The notes beneath the pieces are model-generated. The model was not told the DNA's origin, made no database searches, and saw nothing but the letters and a program-made list of their open reading frames with translations. A DNA stretch of 64,000 bases. Source: Amphibacillus marinus (GTDB taxonomy: Bacteria; Bacillota; Bacilli; Bacillales; Amphibacillaceae). Both the position numbers and the translations under genes were made by a program. Shown piece by piece: positions 1 through 7,663 of this stretch (position 1 is its first letter; every line of letters starts with the position of its first letter). The stretch is taken from assembly GCF_900110345.1 (NCBI RefSeq), contig NZ_FODJ01000007.1, forward strand, positions 115,803 through 179,802, in the 5' to 3' direction.

Positions 1-326
1 ATGCCGACCGATTGTGCTAGGTGAGTAACAGTGCCATTGTCTGGTGTAACAATATAATGGCCTTCATTCGTTTTAACGACAACGCTCAGTCGATCAGAGC
101 CTACCCCTGGATCAACGACCGATACAAATACGGTTCCTTCTGGCCAATACGAAGTTGTTTGATATAAGCGATATGATGCTTCCCATATGTTGTAAGGGGG
201 AATATCGTGAGTTAGGTCAGATAATTGCAAATCAAGGCTAACCGATTTTGCCACACCATACATCGCACTAACTGCTCCATCGCTTAGTCCGAAATCAGAT
301 TGAAAAACTAATAATTTGTTGCTCAT
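1..326 (-). CDS. SAM hydroxide adenosyltransferase (DUF62 family), 3' end beyond window
   Basis: Only the N-terminal ~108 residues are inside the window. The protein begins MSNKLLVFQSDFGLSDGAV and continues with the family hallmark SVVDPGVGSDR and a TPDNGT segment. This is the fluorinase/SAM hydrolase fold (COG1912), which uses water or hydroxide to cleave S-adenosylmethionine into adenosine and methionine. The start is the ATG at 326-324, about 7 nt after an AAGGAGG-like site. The gene is read from the T-box leader immediately upstream, so its expression should follow charging of a tRNA. The family assignment is firm; the physiological role of this enzyme in Firmicutes is not settled. Confidence 0.85.
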   Translation of the reverse strand, partial: MSNKLLVFQSDFGLSDGAVSAMYGVAKSVSLDLQLSDLTHDIPPYNIWEASYRLYQTTSYWPEGTVFVSVVDPGVGSDRLSVVVKTNEGHYIVTPDNGTVTHLAQSVG

Positions 327-390
327 GTTGTTTCCTCCTTAGTCGTATTGCTTTAAAGTACGAGCAAGCAGGGAGGTTTTTGACCATAAT

Positions 391-430
391 AAAAACGCCC
401 CCACTGCTCTTTGTAGAACAATAAGGGCGT
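391..430 (-). terminator. T-box attenuator terminator
   Basis: On the minus strand ACGCCC pairs with GGGCGT and is followed by TTTTTATT. It lies just after the T-box core and shares sequence with the antiterminator, as expected for a transcriptional T-box switch. Confidence 0.85.
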
Positions 431-700
431 TGAGACAACAAACGCGGTACCACCTTAATTTTACTGTATGCTCACACATACAGCCTCATGAAGTACTCAG
501 CTAGATAGCTTTCATACTCTGGTATTTGTAACGAGTACCAAATCTCGTCGTTTCCTACTAGTGATACTCACGTTCAGAACGCAGCTCAAAGGCCATTTTC
601 AGCATTTGCATTGATGCTTCTTTTCAGCTACCGAAGCTCTCTTGTGAAAAATGCATAATCCTTACTTTCCCTCATCATTGCTTTTTTAAAAAATCAATAT
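391..700 (-). promoter_or_regulatory. T-box riboswitch leader
   Basis: Read on the minus strand, the leader has a Stem I start (GATGAGGGAAAGTA near 680), an AGAGA bulge with a distal hairpin GCTTC/GAAGC closing a GGTAGCTGAAAA loop, the linker TAGTAGG near 555, and the T-box core AAGGTGGTACCGCG (441-455). A rho-independent terminator follows. By position relative to TAGTAG the specifier reads ATC (isoleucine); this is inferred by analogy, and TAT cannot be excluded by eye. Uncharged tRNA would favour the antiterminator and expression of the SAM hydrolase-family gene. Confidence 0.93.
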
Positions 701-724
701 TTTTAGAAAATTCTTATTATAGGC

Positions 725-753
725 ATTATAAGTGAGATTGTTTCCTTTGACAA
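725..753 (-). promoter_or_regulatory. sigma-A promoter of T-box leader
   Basis: On the minus strand TTGTCA (753-748) and a perfect TATAAT (730-725) are separated by 17 nt. Transcription would begin near 718, just upstream of Stem I. Confidence 0.85.
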
Positions 754-818
754 GTCTTTTTTTAAAAAAAAAGAAGTGAAGTGAAATGAGGGGATATGGA
801 ATAGAGTGTTTGCTAGCA

Positions 819-1451
819 CTATAACAAGTGATGATAATCGTTTTTGTAAGGCTCACGAAGCATTGTCCAGATGGTGAGATCCGTTCCTTCGACCATTTTT
901 TTACTCATGATCTTAAAGCCAAAATGCTGATACATAGCCGCATTATTTTCGGTTTCTGTTTCTAGATAAACAGGCAAGTTTTCTTGCTCACTTTGCTCAA
1001 TTAACGTTGTTAAGAGCTTTTTTCCATGTCCTCTTTCTTGAAACTGAGGGTCAACACCAATAACGGCTAGGTAATAAAAGTCTTGTTGTCCCATTATTTG
1101 TTTGCGTTCTTGGCTGAGGTGATTAACAAATGGCATAATCTTCTTATATGTATCAGCTCCCATCTTCAAAGCAGGTCGAATCGCACCACTTCGAAGCATA
1201 CGTCCAAAAGACATATCGGCAAGCTTGCCTGGGATAACGGCCATAATACCTTGTAAATTTTCGCTTGGCGCATAGACCTTTCCATATTTGAGTGCAAAAG
1301 TCATCGGTACAGTAAAAAAAGCGCGATACTTTTGCTCATAATTAGCGCCCCCTGCAAACACTTGTTTTAATGGGTCATTCATAAAAGCTTGAAGTAAGAT
1401 ATCTGCCGCTAGAGACAAATCACGTTTTTTTAATTGATATAATGTCTGCAT
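819..1451 (-). CDS. GNAT family N-acetyltransferase
   Basis: A 210-residue protein of the Gcn5-related acetyltransferase fold. The acetyl-CoA binding motif A is visible as IGVDPQFQERGHGKKLL around residues 132-148 (the QxxGxG/A pyrophosphate loop). It is followed by the typical LETETENNAAMYQHFGFK strand-helix of motif B near residues 163-180. An AAGGAGTGAAG site precedes the ATG. The acceptor substrate cannot be told from sequence. It is transcribed singly, divergent from the M20 hydrolase gene and with the small basic gene upstream. Confidence 0.85.
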   Translation of the reverse strand: MQTLYQLKKRDLSLAADILLQAFMNDPLKQVFAGGANYEQKYRAFFTVPMTFALKYGKVYAPSENLQGIMAVIPGKLADMSFGRMLRSGAIRPALKMGADTYKKIMPFVNHLSQERKQIMGQQDFYYLAVIGVDPQFQERGHGKKLLTTLIEQSEQENLPVYLETETENNAAMYQHFGFKIMSKKMVEGTDLTIWTMLREPYKNDYHHLL

Positions 1452-1508
1452 CTATTTCTTCACTCCTTGTTGTTCCAGTTAATTTTCACTCTCATTATAC
1501 AACGTATT

Positions 1509-1652
1509 CTATAAGATTTGTCTAATTCTTAGCTGACGATTCAGCAAGTCATACTTGGCCAGTCGTTGTTCAATTGTATGGGCGTTGGAGGTGCAACGAT
1601 AATAATGTCTGCGGTTTTTAGTGCGAAATAAATTCTTAATAGCTGTTTTCAT
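1509..1652 (-). CDS. small basic protein, unknown function
   Basis: A 47-residue arginine/lysine-rich reading frame starting MKTAIKNLFRTKNRRHYY. An AAAAGG site lies about 9 nt before the ATG at 1652-1650; a second ATG 9 nt upstream has no usable spacing. There is no membrane segment. It lies between divergent genes. Composition and ribosome site suggest a real small gene, but there is no family I can name, so this is tentative. Confidence 0.4.
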   Translation of the reverse strand: MKTAIKNLFRTKNRRHYYRCTSNAHTIEQRLAKYDLLNRQLRIRQIL

Positions 1653-1808
1653 GTCATTCATCCTTTTTGTTCTTGATACTATAATGATAGCCGTTAACAA
1701 GCTTTAATAAAACGGACTGAGATCGTATTTTAACTAAGTTATTTGTAGGATAAGAATCTCAACCCTAAGGTGGAGGCTGATCTAAATACTAAGTCGTAAC
1801 CTATAGCG

Positions 1809-1817
1809 TGGTATAAT
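1809..1817 (+). promoter_or_regulatory. extended -10 promoter of M20 hydrolase gene
   Basis: TGG-TATAAT (TGnTATAAT, extended -10) at 1809-1817 with only a weak -35. It overlaps an in-frame upstream ATG (1816), which argues for translation starting at 1840 instead. Confidence 0.6.
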
Positions 1818-1839
1818 GAATAGATATAGGAGGCTTAAC

Positions 1840-3072
1840 ATGATCATTAATTGTGAACGACTATGGAAAATGATTCAACAGTTAGGCGAAATTGGCCGAA
1901 CTGAGCAAGGAGGCTTGACGCGCTTAGCCTTTAGCAAAGAGGAGCAAGAAGCCAAGCAATTATTGCGGACTTATCTGGAAGCTGCACATTTAACGGTATA
2001 TGAAGATGCAATGGGTAATTTCTTTGGAAGGTATCCTGCTGAAGCTGCTGAAGCTGAAACCTTACTGATTGGCTCACACATTGACACGGTCTTTAATGGT
2101 GGCAAATTTGATGGTGCAGCAGGCGTATTAATTGGAATTGAGGTTCTTAGGACATTAGCTGAGCAAAACGTAACATTACCTTTTCATGTCGAAGTTGTTG
2201 CCTTTACCGATGAGGAGGGTGCTCGTTTTTCATCAGGAATGCTTGGTAGTCAAGCGTTCATCGGGCAACTTACTCAAACAGACCTTGAGAAGTATAGTGA
2301 TCAAGCGGGTATACCTTTAGTGGATGCAATGATTAACCAAGGCTATCAACCTATTCAATTAGCAAAGGCGAAGAGAGATCCAGAAAAGCTAAAGGGCTAT
2401 TTAGAAGTACATATTGAGCAGGGCAAGGTTCTCGAAGAAGCAAATGCCCCCGTTGGCTTGGTAACAGGAATTGTCGGTTTAAGGTGGTTAAAGATAAACC
2501 TAAAGGGTGAAGCTGGCCATGCAGGTACAACACCCATGCATTTGCGTAAGGACCCACTGGCCTGTGCCGCAGAGCTTATTACGTTTATCGAAGCGTTAAT
2601 TAAACGGGAGAATCAAGCTGTTGCTACCGTTGGACAACTATCGGTTAAACCTGGTGGTATTAATGTGATCCCAGCAGAGGTTGAATTTACAGTTGATTTA
2701 CGAGATCTATCTGATCAAAAGTTAGACAGGCTTGTTACTGAGATTGAAAAAAAGGCCGAGCGTATTGCTGAAAAAAGGGGAATTGCAACAGAGCTTAACG
2801 TTATTGAGATTTCTAAAGCCGTGCACACGACAACGACAGTTACTGAGTTAATGGAGACAGTAATGAATGAACAACAGTTACCTTGTATTAAACTACCAAG
2901 TGGTGCTGGCCATGATGCCATGATCCTTGCACAAGTCACACCGATAGGCATGATTTTTGTCCGAACGAAGGAGGGCATTAGCCATCATCCAGCGGAATTT
3001 GCGACAGCAGACGATTTAGCTATTGCTGCTCAGGTACTTTATGACACGATTATTAAAATGGCTTGCTACTAA
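1840..3072 (+). CDS. M20-family amidohydrolase (allantoate / N-carbamoyl-amino-acid hydrolase type)
   Basis: 410 residues. The family metal ligands are all visible: GSHIDTV (H80, D82), GGKFDGAAG (D91), TDEEGARF (E125-E126) and LEVHIEQG (H191). The dimerisation-domain motif HAGTTPM and the late SGAGHDAM (metal His) are also present. This pattern belongs to the Zn/Mn-dependent HyuC/AllC group, which removes a carbamoyl or ureido group from amino acids or allantoate; the exact substrate cannot be read. The start at 1840 is chosen because TAGGAGG lies 6 nt before it and the upstream ATG falls in the -10 box. The oxidoreductase gene follows after 15 nt, so the two are probably cotranscribed. Confidence 0.85.
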   Translation: MIINCERLWKMIQQLGEIGRTEQGGLTRLAFSKEEQEAKQLLRTYLEAAHLTVYEDAMGNFFGRYPAEAAEAETLLIGSHIDTVFNGGKFDGAAGVLIGIEVLRTLAEQNVTLPFHVEVVAFTDEEGARFSSGMLGSQAFIGQLTQTDLEKYSDQAGIPLVDAMINQGYQPIQLAKAKRDPEKLKGYLEVHIEQGKVLEEANAPVGLVTGIVGLRWLKINLKGEAGHAGTTPMHLRKDPLACAAELITFIEALIKRENQAVATVGQLSVKPGGINVIPAEVEFTVDLRDLSDQKLDRLVTEIEKKAERIAEKRGIATELNVIEISKAVHTTTTVTELMETVMNEQQLPCIKLPSGAGHDAMILAQVTPIGMIFVRTKEGISHHPAEFATADDLAIAAQVLYDTIIKMACY

Positions 3073-3087
3073 AGGAGAGATCAGACA

Positions 3088-3690
3088 ATGAAAGCGTTAA
3101 TTATTTTTGCTCATCCACGTGAAGAAAGCTTTTCACATGCATTGCTTGATACTGTGACCAAAGCATTACAAGCAAAAAACTATCAAGTTACGGTTAGAGA
3201 TTTATATGCTATGAATTTTAATCCTATTTTGCAAGGAAAGGATGCCATTCATATAGAAGATGGTCAATTTGTCCGGGAACAGGAGGATTTTCCAGATGAG
3301 ATTAAGCTAGAGCAACAGTTGATGTTAGCAAGTGATCTCTATATTTACATTTTCCCAATCTGGTGGAATGGCATGCCGGCAATTATGAAGGGTTATATTG
3401 ATCGCGTCTTTCAGCATGGCTTTGCCTACAGCTTTGATGATCCAGCCGTTCGTGATCAGTTCTTGGGTAAACGCGCGTTATTTCTTACGCCAACCGGACA
3501 GCCACAATTAATTGACGGGGAAGAGAATCCCTTAAGTGTTGCGATTAAAACAGTGACCTCAGGTTGGTTGTTTAATAGTAATGGTGTTGAAGTGATTGAT
3601 CATATCTTTTATGGTCGAGTGCCATATTTAACACGAGCCGAGCTTGAAGATTATCTAGAAGATACAAGACAAATTATTAACAAGCTATAA
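3088..3690 (+). CDS. NAD(P)H:quinone oxidoreductase, flavodoxin-like fold
   Basis: 200 residues, starting MKALIIFAHPREESFSHAL, the FMN/FAD phosphate-binding start of the NQO1/MdaB/KefF flavodoxin-like family. The segment IFPIWWNGMPAIMKGYIDRVF (residues ~93-113) is the conserved flavin-binding WW/MPA motif, and LTPTGQPQ follows at ~132. The likely activity is two-electron reduction of quinones or similar electrophiles with NAD(P)H. AAAGGAGAG precedes the ATG. It sits directly behind the amidohydrolase gene and ends in a strong terminator, so the two form a short operon. Confidence 0.85.
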   Translation: MKALIIFAHPREESFSHALLDTVTKALQAKNYQVTVRDLYAMNFNPILQGKDAIHIEDGQFVREQEDFPDEIKLEQQLMLASDLYIYIFPIWWNGMPAIMKGYIDRVFQHGFAYSFDDPAVRDQFLGKRALFLTPTGQPQLIDGEENPLSVAIKTVTSGWLFNSNGVEVIDHIFYGRVPYLTRAELEDYLEDTRQIINKL

Positions 3691-3705
3691 TATACCATTT
3701 AAAGA

Positions 3706-3743
3706 AGCAGGTAGTGACTTTAAGATTACTACCTGCTTTTTTT
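3706..3743 (+). terminator. rho-independent terminator
   Basis: AGCAGGTAGT (3706-3715) pairs perfectly with ACTACCTGCT (3728-3737) and a T-run follows. It separates the oxidoreductase gene from the pst operon. Confidence 0.9.
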
Positions 3744-3749
3744 CGTTTA

Positions 3750-3831
3750 TTAACATACGTTAATAAATTCATAAACATTTACATAAACCTTACATTGGCT
3801 TAACGATGGATTAATGATCATCCCCTATACT
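3750..3831 (+). promoter_or_regulatory. PhoP box and promoter of pst operon
   Basis: A series of TTAACA/TTACA-like direct repeats with about 10-12 bp period (TTAACA 3750, TTAATA 3760, TAAAC 3772, TTACA 3779, TTACA 3790, TTAACG 3800) matches the Bacillus Pho-box pattern. It is followed by a TATACT -10 box at 3826-3831 with no good -35. That arrangement is typical of promoters activated by phosphorylated PhoP under phosphate starvation. Confidence 0.8.
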
Positions 3832-3881
3832 AGGCTTGTAAAACAAATTAAAAAAGCGTTTGAGAGGGGATTAACTAAGTT

Positions 3882-4772
3882 ATGAAAAAGTTCTTAATGT
3901 TAGTATTAATTTCAATGTTTGCTGTCACTCTACTAGCAGCATGTGGGCAAGATACAGATGAAGAAGTAAATGGTGATGATCCAGTTGAAGAAGAAGTAGA
4001 AGATAACGGAGCTGCTGAAGAAGAGCCAGAAGCTGATGGTTTAGAAGGTACGATTACAATGGCAGGTTCAACATCGGTACAACCACTTTCTGAAGAATTA
4101 GCAGCAGCATTTATGAGCATTCATCCAGATGCACGCCTGGAGGTTTCTGGTGGTGGTTCAGGTGCTGGGATTACTGCAGCTCAGGACAATGCCGCTGATT
4201 TAGGTGCTGTGTCTCGTGAAGTAGCTGACGATGAAACTGGCATTGACGTACACACAATTGCAATTGACGGTATCGCGATCATTGTACATCCTGATAATCC
4301 GGTAGCCGATTTATCAATTGAGCAAATTCAAGCTATTTTCTCTGGTGGAATTGTAAACTGGTCTGAAGTTGGTGGAGACGATGAGGATATCGTTGTCGTC
4401 AGTCGAGAAGAAGGTTCTGGAACACGTGGTGCATTTGAAGATATCGTTATGGGTGAAGAAGAGTTGGTTGCAACTGCTATTATTCAAAACTCTGGTGGGT
4501 CTTTAAGAGAATCGGTTGCAGCTGATCCAAATGGTATTGGTTACGTATCATTGGGTGGCTTAAATGATACGGTAAAAGGTCTGCAAGTAGACAGTGTAGA
4601 TCCAACTGCTGAAAATGTATTAGCTGGTGATTACACAGTTTCAAGACCATTCAACTATGTCTCTAATGATTCAGAACCTTTAAGTGAATTAGCACAAGCA
4701 TTTCTAGATTTTGTCTTGAGTGGGGAAGGTCAAAACGTAGTTGAAGAACAAGGATTTATTAAAGTTAACTAA
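3882..4772 (+). CDS. pstS: phosphate ABC transporter substrate-binding lipoprotein PstS
   Basis: 296 residues. A lipoprotein signal peptide ends LLAAC at Cys21, so the protein should be anchored outside the membrane. A very acidic linker rich in Glu/Asp (~24-54) precedes the phosphate-binding domain. Phosphate-site motifs are present: AGSTSVQPL (~63), SGGGSGAG (~90) and SREEGSGTRGAFE (~172). It is the first gene of pstSCAB and lies behind a Pho box. A hairpin after the gene probably gives more pstS than downstream message, as is usual for binding proteins. Confidence 0.95.
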   Translation: MKKFLMLVLISMFAVTLLAACGQDTDEEVNGDDPVEEEVEDNGAAEEEPEADGLEGTITMAGSTSVQPLSEELAAAFMSIHPDARLEVSGGGSGAGITAAQDNAADLGAVSREVADDETGIDVHTIAIDGIAIIVHPDNPVADLSIEQIQAIFSGGIVNWSEVGGDDEDIVVVSREEGSGTRGAFEDIVMGEEELVATAIIQNSGGSLRESVAADPNGIGYVSLGGLNDTVKGLQVDSVDPTAENVLAGDYTVSRPFNYVSNDSEPLSELAQAFLDFVLSGEGQNVVEEQGFIKVN

Positions 4773-4800
4773 ACAATTTTACAAAATTAAAATGGTTTTA

Positions 4801-4832
4801 AGAACGGGGTAGTTTTAACTACCCTGTTCTTT
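4801..4832 (+). terminator. intra-operon attenuator hairpin pstS/pstC
   Basis: AGAACGGGGTAG pairs with CTACCCTGTTCT around a TTTTAA loop, followed by a weak U-tract (TTTCCTCTT). It is likely a partial terminator or 3' stabiliser that raises pstS message over pstCAB. Confidence 0.7.
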
Positions 4833-4881
4833 CCTCTTGTTAGAACATACAACATTAGCTGACTGAAGGAGTCGTGTGGTG

Positions 4882-4905
4882 ATGAAACAATGCAACAAAC
4901 GTTAA
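4882..4905 (+). CDS. possible 7-codon minicistron overlapping pstC start
   Basis: The AAGGAG at 4866-4871 is about 10 nt from the ATG at 4882 but 18 nt from the pstC ATG at 4890. The 4882 frame encodes only MKQCNKR before TAA at 4903-4905, inside pstC. It may couple translation into pstC, or may be chance. Confidence 0.3.
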   Translation: MKQCNKR

Positions 4906-5807
4906 AAAAGAAAGCCGCTAATTTGGAAGAGAGAATTGTGAAAATAATTTTGATCATAATGGCATTAGCATCTGTATTTTCAATCGGGTTAATAGGATTC
5001 TTTCTGTTTAAAGAAGGATTGCCATTTGTCTGGAATTATGGAATAACCAATTTTTTGTTTGGAACAACATGGAACCCAACTAATCAAATTTACGGGATTT
5101 TCCCTATGATTATTGGAACGGTGTTAGTAACGATTTTAGCTATTGTAATCGGTGCACCAATAGGTATAGCAGTAGCTGTATTCTTAGCAGAGGTTGCACC
5201 AGCAAGGCTGACACGAATCATTAAACCAATGGTTGATTTACTAGCGGGCATTCCATCTGTTGTATATGGTCTCTTCGGGATCGTCGTCATTCGTAGTATG
5301 ATTCGATCTTTAGCACATGGTCCGTTGGGCGAATATTTACCTGGAACTTATCAGACGGGTTATTCTGTGTTAGCTGGTGGTATTATTCTTGCCATTATGA
5401 TTTTACCTACAATTATTACCATTTCTGCAGATGCCATTAGAGCAGTACCTAAGGAGTACAAGGAAGCTGCGCTCGGATTAGGCTCAACGGACTGGCAAAG
5501 TGTGTATTCGGTTGTTGTTCCAGCTGCCAAGTCTGGGATTATAACATCAATTATTTTAGGTACAGGTCGTGCTTTAGGTGAAACAATGGCGATTATCATG
5601 GTAGCTGGAAACACAGTACAAATTCCTGAATTCGGTTGGCAAGGTATTTTTGCGCCGGTGCGAACGCTTACTGGGAATGTTGCGCTTGAAATGGGCTATG
5701 CCGGACCTGAGCACCGTCAAGCTCTGTTTGCAACAGGGATCGTGTTATTTATTTTTATTATGATCTTAAATTCTATTACCCTAGCTTTAGTAAAGAAGGA
5801 GCATTAA
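4890..5807 (+). CDS. pstC: phosphate ABC transporter permease PstC
   Basis: 305 residues with about six transmembrane segments, the first at ~20-45. The EAA-type cytoplasmic loop that contacts the ATPase is visible around EAALGLGSTDWQSVYSVVVP (~192-211), followed by GRALGETMAIIMVAGN. With PstA it forms the membrane channel for phosphate. No start codon in this frame sits at normal spacing from the AAGGAG at 4866, so initiation may depend on coupling to a tiny overlapping frame. pstA follows after 3 nt. Confidence 0.93.
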   Translation: MQQTLKKKAANLEERIVKIILIIMALASVFSIGLIGFFLFKEGLPFVWNYGITNFLFGTTWNPTNQIYGIFPMIIGTVLVTILAIVIGAPIGIAVAVFLAEVAPARLTRIIKPMVDLLAGIPSVVYGLFGIVVIRSMIRSLAHGPLGEYLPGTYQTGYSVLAGGIILAIMILPTIITISADAIRAVPKEYKEAALGLGSTDWQSVYSVVVPAAKSGIITSIILGTGRALGETMAIIMVAGNTVQIPEFGWQGIFAPVRTLTGNVALEMGYAGPEHRQALFATGIVLFIFIMILNSITLALVKKEH

Positions 5808-5810
5808 ATC

Positions 5811-6653
5811 ATGTCAAAAGTTAAACGTAATCAGATTATTGCTTATAGTTTATTAAGCTTAGCTGCGGCACTGACCGTGACGATCCTTCTTGCCATCGTT
5901 TTTTATATAATGAGTCGTGGTCTTGCCATGATAAATTTAGCGTTTCTTCTTGAAGAGCCTCGTCGGATGGGCGCAGAGGGCGGTATCTACCCGGCTATAC
6001 TCGGGACGGTTTACTTAGTTGGGGTCACGTTACTACTGGCAACACCAATTGGAGTTGGGACAGCCATCTATCTTAATGAATATATTAGAGAAGGTCTGTT
6101 TAAAAAAGTTATTCGCTTTACGACAGAAGCATTAGCAGGTATTCCATCAATTGTTTTCGGTTTATTTGGCTTTATATTCTTTGTTATCTTACTAAGAGAT
6201 ATAACAGGAGGCTGGTCAATTATCTCGGGATCATTAACGGGAGTCATGATGATTTTACCTGTCGTTATTCGTGCCTCAGAGGAAGCATTGCGCAATGTTC
6301 CTAATCCTTTAAGAGAAGGAAGCTTAGCATTGGGTACAACCCGATGGTATACCATTAAGAAAATTGTGTTACCACTAGCTTTCCCAGGTATTTTAACAAG
6401 TTTAATTTTGTCAATTGGTCGGGTCGTTGGTGAAACAGCCGCATTTTTACTAACATTAGGTGGAAGTTTGTTAATTCCACGAACACTATTCGATGGAAGC
6501 CGAACACTTTCCTTACACCTTTATATGGTTGCCATGGAGACGGGAAATATGGATATGGCGTTTGGAACAGGTGCTGTTTTAATTATTCTCATTATTATCA
6601 TTAACTTTTTAGCAGGCGCATTGTTTAAAAGATTGATTAAGCGCTTTTCATAG
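5811..6653 (+). CDS. pstA: phosphate ABC transporter permease PstA
   Basis: 280 residues with about six membrane segments. The EAA loop is seen as LREGSLALGTTRWYTIKKIV (~166-185), and GRVVGETAAFLLTLGG is the counterpart of the PstC GRALGE motif. It is the partner permease of PstC. The start codon is 3 nt after the pstC stop and the gene is followed 24 nt later by pstB, so this is a tight operon. Confidence 0.93.
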   Translation: MSKVKRNQIIAYSLLSLAAALTVTILLAIVFYIMSRGLAMINLAFLLEEPRRMGAEGGIYPAILGTVYLVGVTLLLATPIGVGTAIYLNEYIREGLFKKVIRFTTEALAGIPSIVFGLFGFIFFVILLRDITGGWSIISGSLTGVMMILPVVIRASEEALRNVPNPLREGSLALGTTRWYTIKKIVLPLAFPGILTSLILSIGRVVGETAAFLLTLGGSLLIPRTLFDGSRTLSLHLYMVAMETGNMDMAFGTGAVLIILIIIINFLAGALFKRLIKRFS

Positions 6654-6677
6654 TAAGGGTTTAGGGAGGAACGACGT

Positions 6678-7451
6678 ATGACTGAGCAGACAAATAAGTC
6701 AATTAAGATCGAGGTCAATCAGCTTGACTTCTTCTATGATCAGAAGCAAGCTTTAAATAAAATCTCACTTGAGATACCAGAGCAAGAGGTATTTGCCTTA
6801 ATTGGTCCATCAGGGTGTGGGAAATCGACGTTCTTAAGAACATTGAATCGACTAAATGATTTAATTCATAAAACAAGTTTAAAAGGTAAAATTAAAATTG
6901 ATGGTGATGATATTTATCACTCGAGTATTGATGTGGTTCAACTACGAAAATCAGTTGGAATGGTGTTTCAAAAGCCGAATCCTTTTCCATTCAGTATATA
7001 TGATAATGTTGCTTATGGTCCCCGAGCAAATGGGATAAAAAAACGAGAGCAGCTTAATGCAATTGTTGAGAAGTGTCTTCGTCAAGCCGCCTTATGGGAT
7101 GAAGTGAAGGATCGCCTTGATGATTCAGGTACTAGTCTTTCCGGTGGTCAGCAGCAACGTCTTTGTATTGCACGCGTGATGGCAGTTGAACCGGATATTA
7201 TTTTAATGGATGAGCCAACTTCAGCCCTAGATCCGTTAGCAACATTGAAGGTTGAGGAGCTTATTCATGAGTTAAAGCAAAACTACACAATTGTCATTGT
7301 CACCCACAACATGGAGCAAGCTGCGCGGGTTTCAGACAAGACCGCTTTTTTCCTTGATGGTGTCGTTGTCGAGGTTGGTGAAACAGATCAAATTTTCACC
7401 AATCCGAAAATGAAAGAAACTGAGGATTATATAACAGGGAAGTTTGGATAA
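6678..7451 (+). CDS. pstB: phosphate ABC transporter ATPase PstB
   Basis: 257 residues, full length for PstB. The Walker A is GPSGCGKST (~35-43), the Q-loop region reads [11 protein letters not shown] (a PstB hallmark), the signature is [13 protein letters not shown] (~154), the Walker B is [11 protein letters not shown] (~175) and the switch His is in VTHNMEQA. It energises PstCA. An AGGGAGGAACG site precedes the ATG. A strong terminator follows and no phoU is present here, so the operon ends at pstB. Confidence 0.95.
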   Translation: MTEQTNKSIKIEVNQLDFFYDQKQALNKISLEIPEQEVFALIGPSGCGKSTFLRTLNRLNDLIHKTSLKGKIKIDGDDIYHSSIDVVQLRKSVGMVFQKPNPFPFSIYDNVAYGPRANGIKKREQLNAIVEKCLRQAALWDEVKDRLDDSGTSLSGGQQQRLCIARVMAVEPDIILMDEPTSALDPLATLKVEELIHELKQNYTIVIVTHNMEQAARVSDKTAFFLDGVVVEVGETDQIFTNPKMKETEDYITGKFG

Positions 7452-7458
7452 GTCATAC

Positions 7459-7508
7459 AAACCAGTTATTGTTTCTTAAAAAAACAGTAACTGGTTTTTT
7501 TTTGGCTT
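7459..7508 (+). terminator. terminator of pst operon
   Basis: AAACCAGTTA/TAACTGGTTT inverted repeat with an extended TGTTT/AAACA inner stem, followed by eight or more T. Confidence 0.9.
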
Positions 7509-7663
7509 ACTAGTTATTTTTCATTGCGTGTATCGGTTAGTTACTATGTGAATGTGTTTAAAACCAAACCAGTTCATCATTTTCCTATCAATAAAGAAAA
7601 AGATTAAAAAAATTAATAATTAAAATTATAATAATAGGAAAATTAGTGAAATGAGGGGTTAAG

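Noticed and set aside
1816..1839. Upstream ATG for the M20 hydrolase
   Set aside because: It overlaps the TATAAT -10 box and lacks a ribosome site; ATG 1840 has TAGGAGG at good distance.
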